Shown one piece after another: positions 34,660 through 43,200 of a stretch of 64,000 nucleotides of DNA. The first letter of the stretch is position 1. Every line of letters starts with the position of its first letter. The stretch covers positions 23,043 through 87,042 of the forward strand of contig NZ_LMUI01000042.1 of the NCBI RefSeq assembly GCF_009765995.1, in the 5' to 3' direction. Position numbers and translations under genes: made by a program. The notes beneath the pieces were generated by a model. That model made no database searches. It was not told the origin of the DNA and saw only the letters and a program-made list of their open reading frames with translations. This DNA comes from Methylocapsa sp. S129. Lineage in GTDB: Bacteria > Pseudomonadota > Alphaproteobacteria > Rhizobiales > Beijerinckiaceae.

Positions 34660-36039
34660 TCACCTCCAAGGCGCAAGCGAAGCGGGACGCGGGATCAGGT
34701 AGGTGTTGTTTTGTCCCAATTGGCTCGGGCGGACAATTACGACGGCCCATGGGCGCGAATCGGCGCCAAAGAACCCGCGAATTTGAGGGGTGGAAATTGT
34801 CTTCAAGGTGAGCGTCCAGTCGAACGAAACATCGCGAATCCTCGCATCGGGCACTGTGTAGGTTCTATTGGGTCCGGACGTATCATAGTCCCGATTGTTT
34901 ATTGTTATTTCCGCACCAGAACCGTAAGGCAGCCCATATTCATCAAATTGTCTCCTGAGCAGATAACGGACCGAACTGTCTACAAAATTGCCAATCGCCT
35001 CCTCGCGCGACAAGAAGACATTGAGTCCTCCGGCGTTGAACTCGTTCACGCCCTCCGCATAGACCTTATCGACTGCTTTCTGCAGGAACCGTAAGGTCTC
35101 GACCTGCAGCGGGTTGACGTCGCCGCGCAGCTTGTAGAAGGCGACGGCGCGCTGCATGCGGAGGCTGTCGATGAGATTGTTGCGCCCCTCCCGGGATAGG
35201 CCGGCGATGCCGCCGGGGGGCAATATTTCCTCATCCACAAACCTTGGATCGACCGCCTTGATCTGCGCGACCAGAGAATAGTACTGCCCCAGCGTTGCAT
35301 CCAAATTGGCCGCGCTGGCTATCCCGCTGATCCCGAAAAAACCGTCGATGGGCGCCACCGGGATCGCCAAGCCCGGGACGTTGCCGAGGCCGGGGAACAC
35401 ATCCTGCAACCTGGTGAAATCGGCCGGCGGGCCGTTCGACTTCGGCTCCTCTTCTTCCTCTGCGCCGACAGAAATCAGCGACGGATCATCGGCGCCGGGT
35501 CGATAGACCCCATCGTCGAGTGGTAAGGCCAACCGCTCCGGGCGCGCCTCTTCTGCGCGAGAGGAATTCCCGGCCGGCTTTACCACGGCCGTCGACGCGC
35601 CGCCGCCGTCAGCCGTCCATTGGCCGCCGCCGGCCTGTCTGGCCGGGACGCGCGGCTCATTTTCCCAGGCTGCGCCGTCCTTCTCGAGGTCGGCGATTTC
35701 AGCGAGCTTGGCCATAGCTCCCGGCTCCAGATCCGGGAAGCCGAGCAGCACAGCCCCGATGCCGGCTCGGCAAAGGTCGCCGGCTTCGAGCGACGCCGCC
35801 ACACGGTGCAAGCCCCTATGCAAATGCAGGACGACTTCGTCGGGCTGCGCCCCATAGGCGGCTCGCAGGATGTGGCCGACCTTTTCGGCAGGCCGCACCT
35901 CACGTTGCCGTGCACCGCGCGCGTCCGGGCGAAATCGGACCAGGTCAGCCGCCCCCAAGGCGACGCCGTCCTTGTCGCAAGCGAGCCCCATGTCGCCCCG
36001 CGGGACGAGGCGGTACGAGTGTTCCAAAGCGATATTCAT
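34660..36039 (-). CDS. Effector-like protein with conserved N-terminal module and GGGQWT linker
   Basis: The 459-residue protein has an N-terminal alpha-helical module (about 1-127, with 'VGHILRAAYGAQPDEVVLHLHRGLHRVAASLEAGDLCRAGI' and 'AMAKLAEIADLEKDG'), then the linker 'ENEPRVPARQAGGGQWTADGG' at about 126-147, a disordered acidic segment, and a C-terminal region (about 220-459) without known motifs, ending in a beta-rich stretch. From memory, this kind of N-terminal module and linker precedes many different C-termini in rhizobial proteins, which is typical of polymorphic effectors. No signal peptide or catalytic site is recognised. It is the first gene of an SOS-box-controlled operon. Function is unproven; a peptidoglycan, structural or DNA-repair role cannot be excluded. 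Confidence 0.7.
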   Translation of the reverse strand: MNIALEHSYRLVPRGDMGLACDKDGVALGAADLVRFRPDARGARQREVRPAEKVGHILRAAYGAQPDEVVLHLHRGLHRVAASLEAGDLCRAGIGAVLLGFPDLEPGAMAKLAEIADLEKDGAAWENEPRVPARQAGGGQWTADGGGASTAVVKPAGNSSRAEEARPERLALPLDDGVYRPGADDPSLISVGAEEEEEPKSNGPPADFTRLQDVFPGLGNVPGLAIPVAPIDGFFGISGIASAANLDATLGQYYSLVAQIKAVDPRFVDEEILPPGGIAGLSREGRNNLIDSLRMQRAVAFYKLRGDVNPLQVETLRFLQKAVDKVYAEGVNEFNAGGLNVFLSREEAIGNFVDSSVRYLLRRQFDEYGLPYGSGAEITINNRDYDTSGPNRTYTVPDARIRDVSFDWTLTLKTISTPQIRGFFGADSRPWAVVIVRPSQLGQNNTYLIPRPASLAPWR

Positions 36040-36070
36040 TTGCGCCTTGCCTGTCAGCCGAACTTGAGAT

Positions 36071-36100
36071 ATTATGTTCTTGTTTTGTTCTTTTTGTCAA
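36071..36100 (-). promoter_or_regulatory. Sigma70 promoter overlapping a LexA-type SOS box
   Basis: On the minus strand TTGACA (36095-36100) and CATAAT (36071-36076) are separated by 18 bases, close to consensus. Within the spacer lies GAAC-N7-GAAC (plus strand GTTC at 36076-36079 and 36087-36090), the exact motif bound by LexA in alphaproteobacteria. The promoter reads into the effector-like gene 32 bases on. Confidence 0.8.
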
Positions 36101-36138
36101 GAATATGTTCAGGGACCGTCAGGCTGCCCTCGGCGCAC

Positions 36139-36162
36139 AAAAAAGGGCGGCCGAAGCCGCCC
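36139..36162 (-). terminator. Terminator of groESL
   Basis: On the minus strand a 7-base-pair GGGCGGC/GCCGCCC stem (36156-36162 with 36145-36151) with a TTCG tetraloop is followed by six T residues (36139-36144), 35 bases after groEL. Confidence 0.9.
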
Positions 36163-36196
36163 TTTCTTGTCGTTTCGCGTAAGGCGAGAGGCTGGA

Positions 36197-37858
<1,662 letters not shown>

Positions 37859-37897
37859 CTACGGGTCTGAATGAGAAATCGTTCGGGTTCAGTCGGA

Positions 37898-38185
37898 TCA
37901 GCCGACCACGCCCATGATGTCGGATTCCTTCATGATCAGAAGTTCCTGACCATCGATCTTGACTTCGGTGCCCGACCACTTGCCGAACAGCACCTTGTCG
38001 CCCTTCTTGACGTCGAGCGGCGTCAACTTGCCCGCTTCGTCGCGCCCACCGGGTCCGACGGCGATGATTTCGCCCTCTTGGGGCTTCTCTTTGGCGGTGT
38101 CGGGGATGATAATGCCGCCCTTCGTCTTCTCCTCGCCTTCAAGGCGACGGACGACGACACGGTCATGTAGGGGACGGAATTTCAT
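37898..38185 (-). CDS. groES: 10 kDa co-chaperonin GroES
   Basis: The 95-residue lid of the GroEL cage, with '[44 protein letters not shown]' including the mobile loop, and '[34 protein letters not shown]'. It is the first gene of the operon, and a CIRCE inverted repeat lies 73 bases before its start, so HrcA control is expected. Confidence 0.99.
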   Translation of the reverse strand: MKFRPLHDRVVVRRLEGEEKTKGGIIIPDTAKEKPQEGEIIAVGPGGRDEAGKLTPLDVKKGDKVLFGKWSGTEVKIDGQELLIMKESDIMGVVG

Positions 38186-38257
38186 GTCTTGCGTTTCCTA
38201 TCTCGCGTGCGCCCGAGCTCTCCGGCCCAGGCTGGTTTCGTCTCATGGGACGGCCCG

Positions 38258-38283
38258 CTAGCACTCGCTGAGGGGAGTGCTAA
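38258..38283 (-). promoter_or_regulatory. CIRCE element (HrcA operator) of groESL
   Basis: Nine-base arms CTAGCACTC (38258-38266) and GAGTGCTAA (38275-38283) match the CIRCE consensus except for one base. The spacer is 8 bases here instead of the usual 9, which would shift the arms on the helix slightly. HrcA repression under normal temperature is the known role. Confidence 0.9.
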
Positions 38284-38429
38284 CAGGCCGGGCTGTAAAT
38301 AGGGGGGTGGGTCGAGGCCGTCAAGGGCGGCCGCGCGCGCGAATCGTCCGCGGGTGCAGAAAAACATTTCTTGGTTGATGGCGCAGGGGGAGGGCCCCGC
38401 GCCGGCGCAACCCGGCCGATAGCCGCCGA

Positions 38430-38810
38430 TCAGGCCGCGAGCAGACGCTGGACCTCGTTGACCAGATCCTTGAGGTGGAAAGGCTTCGACAGGATGCGGG
38501 CGTCTTTGGGCGCATTATTGTCGGGGTTGAGCGCCACGGCGGCAAAGCCCGTGATGAACATCACTTTGATTTCGGGATCGAGCTCGGTCGCGCGGCGGGC
38601 CAGTTCGATGCCGTCCATTTCCGGCATGACGATATCGGTCAGCAGGAGTTCGAACGGCTCTTCGCGCAAACGGTTGTAGGCGGATAGGCCATTATCGAAA
38701 GAGGCGACGTCATAGCCGGCTGTCTGAAGCGCCTTCACCAGGAAGCGGCGCATGTCGTTGTCGTCTTCGGCTAGGAGTATCTTGGTGGCGATTTCGGCCG
38801 GCGCGTTCAT
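38430..38810 (-). CDS. cpdR: Response regulator CpdR
   Basis: The 126-residue single receiver domain is CpdR, which in its unphosphorylated state brings ClpXP to the cell pole to degrade cell-cycle regulators such as CtrA. Sequence: 'KILLAEDDNDMRRFLVKALQTAGYDVASFDNGLSAYNRL', phosphoacceptor Asp in 'LLLTDIVMPEMDGIELARRA', 'MFITGFAAVAL', and Lys in 'RILSKPFHLKDLV'. There is no output domain. The ATG 38810 has GAGGGG upstream. It is divergent from the formylglutamate amidohydrolase gene, a conserved arrangement in this order. Confidence 0.95.
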   Translation of the reverse strand: MNAPAEIATKILLAEDDNDMRRFLVKALQTAGYDVASFDNGLSAYNRLREEPFELLLTDIVMPEMDGIELARRATELDPEIKVMFITGFAAVALNPDNNAPKDARILSKPFHLKDLVNEVQRLLAA

Positions 38811-39107
38811 TATTTCCCCTCGATCTTGCAAATCATCATTGGTCGCCATCAGTAAAAATCGAGTGAAGGCGGCGACGAACCATCGAAATCCCTTGCGAAC
38901 CAAACACCCTATTTGCGCGAAGCCGCGGCCGACGCGCCAGGCGGTCGATGCCCATTCCCTTCCCGCTCGTTCACTTTTACGGCGCCAGGCCTTGGTTAGC
39001 TCTCGCGCCGCGTCGCGTATTGAAGCATAGTTCCTCAGTCGTCTCGCTTTAGCGCATTTTCGGCGCCAGGCGAATGACGGGATGGCGTCCAGAAACGAGA
39101 CAGGCGA
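38811..39107. other. Divergent spacer between cpdR and the amidohydrolase gene
   Basis: A 297-base region that must contain the cpdR promoter and possibly one for the amidohydrolase. I see no clear promoter pair, CtrA site or small gene. Confidence 0.35.
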
Positions 39108-40025
39108 ATGCGGGACGAGATGCGCGGGGACGAAGGTCCGGAAGGCTCCCATTTCCAGGACGCTGATTTTCCCGCGGCTTTCGAGATTTTCGAGCCCGAT
39201 AGTCTTGCAACGCCGCTGATTTTCAATTCGCCGCATTCCGGCCGATTCTATCCCCGACGATTTCTTGACGGCTCGCGTCTCGACGCTTTGACGTTGCGCC
39301 GTTCGGAGGATGCGTTCGTCGATGAATTATTCGCGCCTTGCATCGGCATTGGCGCGCCGCTGATGCGCGCGAACTTTCCGCGCGCTTTTATCGACCTCAA
39401 TCGCGAGCCGTTCGAACTCGATCCGCTGATGTTCGAGGGCCGCCTGCCGTCCTTCGCCAATACGCGCTCGCTGCGGGTCGCCGGCGGGCTCGGCACGATC
39501 CCGCGCGTTGTCGGGGACGCGCAGGAAATTTACAAAGGACCCATCCCGATCGACGAAGCGATGGCCCGCATCGCGACTCTCTACAAACCCTATCATCAGG
39601 CCTTGCGAGGCCTGATCGACCGCGCCGCGGGCGCCTTTGGCGCGGCGGTGCTTCTCGATTGTCACTCCATGCCTTCCAGCATGGCGGACGGCGCGGCGGG
39701 CGATTTTGTGATTGGCGACCGCTATGGCGCGAGCGCGGCGCCGTGGATCGTTGAAACGGTCGAGAGCGCTCTTCGGCATGCCGGCTATTCCGTGCGGCGC
39801 AACAAGCCCTATGCCGGCGGCTTCATCACCGAGCATTACGGGGCCCCGGCGGCTTCGCGCCATGTCGTGCAGATTGAAATCAACCGCGCGCTCTATATGG
39901 ATGAGCGCGCCATGGCGAAGTCGGAACGCTGGGACGAATTGCGCGCGGGCCTGTTCGCGATGGCCTCGCAGCTCGCAAGCCGGGTAGCGCGCGAAATCAG
40001 GCGGCCGCAGATGGCGGCGGAATGA
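39108..40025 (+). CDS. N-formylglutamate amidohydrolase family protein
   Basis: The 305-residue protein hydrolyses N-formylglutamate or a similar N-acyl amino acid. It has 'PLIFNSPHSGRFYP', 'FIDLNREPFELDP', 'GGLGTIPRVVG' and 'LLDCHSMPSS', which are the metal-site motifs of the HutG/FGase family. Genes of this type sit beside cpdR in many Hyphomicrobiales without other histidine-degradation genes, so a role other than histidine breakdown is possible. Other starts a few codons downstream are possible. Confidence 0.9.
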   Translation: MRDEMRGDEGPEGSHFQDADFPAAFEIFEPDSLATPLIFNSPHSGRFYPRRFLDGSRLDALTLRRSEDAFVDELFAPCIGIGAPLMRANFPRAFIDLNREPFELDPLMFEGRLPSFANTRSLRVAGGLGTIPRVVGDAQEIYKGPIPIDEAMARIATLYKPYHQALRGLIDRAAGAFGAAVLLDCHSMPSSMADGAAGDFVIGDRYGASAAPWIVETVESALRHAGYSVRRNKPYAGGFITEHYGAPAASRHVVQIEINRALYMDERAMAKSERWDELRAGLFAMASQLASRVAREIRRPQMAAE

Positions 40026-40055
40026 GGAGCGGGCGCCGCTCGACGGGCCTCACCT

Positions 40056-40135
40056 AAAAAAGGAGGCCGCCTGTGTCGCCACAAGCGGCCTAAGTCTAGG
40101 GAGGAAACGCCCAAGGAGGGCATATGCGGCAGGTC
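40056..40135 (-). ncRNA. mmgR/suhB-like (alpha-r8) small RNA
   Basis: On the minus strand a roughly 80-base transcript would contain pyrimidine-rich CCTCC stretches (complement of 'AGGGAGGAAACG' and 'CCAAGGAGGG'), then a GGCCGC...GCGGCC stem (85-91 with 64-70 of this 40-kb segment, i.e. 40085-40091/40064-40070) and a T run (40056-40061). The sequence and the position between the amidohydrolase and the inositol-monophosphatase-family gene match the mmgR/suhB RNA family, known as a regulator of storage polymer in Sinorhizobium. The rest of the 377-base gap (to 40402) is AT-rich with no gene seen. Ends are approximate. Confidence 0.72.
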
Positions 40136-40402
40136 ATGCCGCACCGCAACAATATCGCCGTGCACCGCACCAAATGCAAGAGATTTTTTAGCGATGGTTC
40201 CGTCAAGGCGTTAGAATGGGACCCGTTCGGCGTTTTATTTTGTTCCAAAAATGGAAGCGATCGCAATCGCGTTTCGATATAATCATACAAAACAATGCTT
40301 TATGAAAACGGTTGGAATTAATGTTCTCGCCTCCATCATCGGAATAGGTATGGCACATATGCATTTATCGCAGGACTGTTGGGGGATTCGGGGAGGCGGG
40401 AT

Positions 40403-41218
40403 ATGACCGCCGTCGATTTCGCCGCCTTTGTCGAAAGGCTCGCCCAGATTTCCAGCGAGGTGATCGTCCCCTTCTTCCGCAGCGCGATGCGCGCCGAGGA
40501 CAAATCGAAGGGCGGCGTTTTCGATCCGGTCACCGAGGCCGACCGCGCCGCCGAAGTCGCGATGCGCCGCCTGATCGGCCAGACATTTCCCGCCCATGGA
40601 ATCATCGGCGAGGAATATGGCCGCGACAGGCCGGACGCCGAATATGTCTGGGTGCTCGATCCGATCGACGGCACCAAGAGTTTCATCTCGGGCCTGCCGA
40701 TGTGGGGCACGCTGATCGGCCTCATGCATGCCGGCCGGCCCGTCTATGGCATGATGTCGCAACCGTTCACCCGCGAACGCTATTCCGGCGACGGCAAGCG
40801 CGCGCGATGGCGGGGCCTGGCTCTGCCGCGCGGCGATCTCGCGAGCGGCGAATGGACGAATCGCACGCTGCATACGCGCGCCTGCGCCTCGCTTGCCGAG
40901 GCGACGCTGATGACGACCAGCCCGCTATTGTTCAACGACGCGGACAGATCGGCTTATCTTCGGGTCGAAAAGCCGACGCGATTGGTGCGCTACGGCGGCG
41001 ATTGCTACGCCTATTGCATGCTCGCGTCGGGTTTTGTCGATGTCATCGTCGAAGCCAACCTCAAGCCCTACGACATTGTCGCGCTCGTGCCGATCATCGA
41101 AGGCGCCGGGGGAATCGTCACCAATTGGGAGGGCGGCCCCGCCGCGCTAGGCGGGCGCATCATCGCGGCCGGGGACCGGCGCGTGCATGAAGAGGCGATG
41201 AAGCTGCTGGCGGGGTAG
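40403..41218 (+). CDS. hisN: Histidinol-phosphatase, inositol monophosphatase family (HisN)
   Basis: The 271-residue protein removes phosphate from histidinol phosphate in histidine synthesis, or acts on inositol phosphate. Metal-site motifs are seen: 'DPVTEADRAAE', 'GEEYGRD', 'WVLDPIDGTKSFISGLPMWGTLIGL' and 'GGDCYAYCMLASGFVDVIVEANLKPYDIVALVPIIEGAGG' (with the D before the IIEGAGG replaced in the usual way). Start at ATG 40403 after GGGGAGGCGGG. HisN is favoured over SuhB because of 'TKSFISG' and the overall length; this is not proof. Confidence 0.88.
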   Translation: MTAVDFAAFVERLAQISSEVIVPFFRSAMRAEDKSKGGVFDPVTEADRAAEVAMRRLIGQTFPAHGIIGEEYGRDRPDAEYVWVLDPIDGTKSFISGLPMWGTLIGLMHAGRPVYGMMSQPFTRERYSGDGKRARWRGLALPRGDLASGEWTNRTLHTRACASLAEATLMTTSPLLFNDADRSAYLRVEKPTRLVRYGGDCYAYCMLASGFVDVIVEANLKPYDIVALVPIIEGAGGIVTNWEGGPAALGGRIIAAGDRRVHEEAMKLLAG

Positions 41219-41325
41219 GCACGGGTGGAACCGGAGAACAGCCATCGGCGTTGACCCGTCATGTTGATGGAACAGCGCGACGAACGGGCTGTTGTCACGC
41301 GGCGCGAACCGGAGCGGAGAAAGAG

Positions 41326-41532
41326 ATGGCTAATCCCGAACAAGCTTCCAACGACGAGGAAAAAATCAAAGCGCGGGCCTACGCCATTTGGGAAGAGGAG
41401 GGCAGGCCGGAGGGGGGCCATCTTGAACATTGGCGGCGCGCCGAACTGGAAGTCGGCGCGGCGGCGCCGCCGACCGCTCCGACCGAGACCCCTCAACCGA
41501 TCCCACCGCGAAACGGCAAGGGCAAGATATGA
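41326..41532 (+). CDS. DUF2934 domain small protein
   Basis: A 68-residue protein with 'EEKIKARAYAIWEEEGRPEGGHLEHWRRAELEV', the DUF2934 signature, followed by a proline-rich tail. The family is widespread in Hyphomicrobiales and of unknown role. ATG 41326 is preceded by GGAGAAAGAG-type purines. It is convergent with the SSF-like gene. Confidence 0.85.
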   Translation: MANPEQASNDEEKIKARAYAIWEEEGRPEGGHLEHWRRAELEVGAAAPPTAPTETPQPIPPRNGKGKI

Positions 41533-41555
41533 GATAAGCCGCGCCGCTCTGCGAC

Positions 41556-43061
41556 CTAATTGCCGGGGTCGAGCGGCGCGTCGATGAACAGATCGCGGCG
41601 GGCGGGGGGCGCTTCGCGTTCGCCCGGCGAGAAAATCGCGCTCGACCAGCCCACGATAAACCCCGCCGCCGCCGCGCAGAGCGCGCCGATCAGCAATCGC
41701 CCCGCATCGGGGACGCGGCTCTCCAATGCGCCAAGAATAAGGACCGTCGCCAGGCTGACGAAGGCGGCGGCGGCGGCATGGGTGGAGGTCGTGCGCGGGG
41801 AAAAGGCGAGCGCGAGAACGGGCGCGATCAAGCCGAGCGACAAAGCCGCCGCGCCGACGAGGGCGAGCTTCGGGTCGAAGGGAAGCCGGACAATCAAAGC
41901 CGCACAAAGCGCGATGAGCGCGAGCATCAGGGTGCGCGAGCGCGCCAGCCTTTGGCTCGCGAGCGGCATATAGCGGTCGTAGGCGCCGCCGGCGTTCGCT
42001 CCCCATGCGCGCGATGCGGAATGGACACCCGCGCCGGCCAGCATCAGGGCGGCGAGCAGCATGGCGCTGGACTTGAGGCCGCCCGTCATCGCCCCCAGCG
42101 GCGCGGGCCACACAACGAGATCGACGAAAGCGGCCAGAATGACGAACGCCGTGAAGGCGAGGCCAAACGCGCTTGCGCGCAAGGCCTGTCGTTGTCCAGA
42201 ACCGCCGATGGCGGCGCTCGTCAATGGCGGCAAAGCGGCGATGGCGAGCGTGCTCGCCAGAACGACAAGGAATTGCGCCTTCGGATCGACCGCGTCGCCG
42301 GCGCTCCAGGCGCGCGCCAGCGCGTCGCGCCCGACGCCGGCGGCGCCGAGCAGCGGCGCGATCACGCCATCGCTTGCGAAGAATTGCATCGCGATCGGCA
42401 GAGCGAGGATGAGGATGATGATCCCCGCGCTCGCCGCCCCGCCCCAAAGCAGCCCGGCAAGACCGCCCGGCACGATCATCAGCGCAAGAATGATGGCGAC
42501 GACTATCGCAGCCGTGGCGCGCGAGGGCGCAAACAGCGTCATGAACGCATCGACCGCCGTCGCCAATCCCGCCGCCGCGACAAGCGCGCCGATCGCAAAC
42601 AGCAGGCCGGCGAAATAGAGCCTCAGCACAAGGCTGGGAAAGCGCGTCGCCAAGAGATCGCTGAGCGCGCTCGCATTCGTCGCACGCAGCAACGGCCCGA
42701 TGACGAGCGCGCTGATGCACAAGCCGATTGCAACGCCGGCCAGGGGCAGTGGCGAATCGCCGGACAGGCGCAGGCAAAGAACGAGGCCCGCCGCGATCGC
42801 TGCGAAGGCCAATCCCGCATAAGGGGCGGGAATGGCGCGGTCGGCGGCGAAAAACGCCGGCACGCGCGTCGAGCGCGTCAGCACGCCCAGCAGCGCAAGG
42901 CCAGCCAAAGCGAAAAGCGGCCCCAGCGCATGCACAAGCCCTTCGGACGCGCCGACCCGCTCCAGCAGGAAGATCAGGCCGATTCCCATCAGATAGGCGG
43001 CGGCCGCGAAGGCGGCCCGGCCATCGATTTTCGCCCGCTCGCGTTCGCGTTGATCTGGCAT
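41556..43061 (-). CDS. Polytopic membrane protein, sodium:solute symporter-like
   Basis: The 501-residue protein has about 13 hydrophobic segments and a few features of SSF transporters, such as 'SALSDLLATRFPSLVLRLYFAGLLFAIGALVAAAGLATAVDAFMTLF' and 'STLAIAALPPLTSAAIGG', although the N-terminal and loop motifs are weakly conserved. The cargo is unknown. It is a long single gene, and the next gene upstream on this strand is the helicase 140 bases away on the same strand, facing it head to tail. Another transporter family cannot be excluded. Confidence 0.6.
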   Translation of the reverse strand: MPDQRERERAKIDGRAAFAAAAYLMGIGLIFLLERVGASEGLVHALGPLFALAGLALLGVLTRSTRVPAFFAADRAIPAPYAGLAFAAIAAGLVLCLRLSGDSPLPLAGVAIGLCISALVIGPLLRATNASALSDLLATRFPSLVLRLYFAGLLFAIGALVAAAGLATAVDAFMTLFAPSRATAAIVVAIILALMIVPGGLAGLLWGGAASAGIIILILALPIAMQFFASDGVIAPLLGAAGVGRDALARAWSAGDAVDPKAQFLVVLASTLAIAALPPLTSAAIGGSGQRQALRASAFGLAFTAFVILAAFVDLVVWPAPLGAMTGGLKSSAMLLAALMLAGAGVHSASRAWGANAGGAYDRYMPLASQRLARSRTLMLALIALCAALIVRLPFDPKLALVGAAALSLGLIAPVLALAFSPRTTSTHAAAAAFVSLATVLILGALESRVPDAGRLLIGALCAAAAGFIVGWSSAIFSPGEREAPPARRDLFIDAPLDPGN

Positions 43062-43200
43062 GCGGCGCTTGTTGAGTTGGTTGGGCGAGGGGAAAATTCA
43101 GTTTTTGGCGTTTGCGGATTGCGCCGCAATCGGATGGCGGTTTATGCGCCAGGCGAGGCGGGGCGGCAAGCCGAGAGCCTTTTGGCGGATGCCGCCTCGC

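Noticed and set aside
39108..40025. hutG as part of a histidine-degradation operon
   Set aside because: No hutH, hutU or hutI nearby; the linkage with cpdR and the small RNA is the conserved context.
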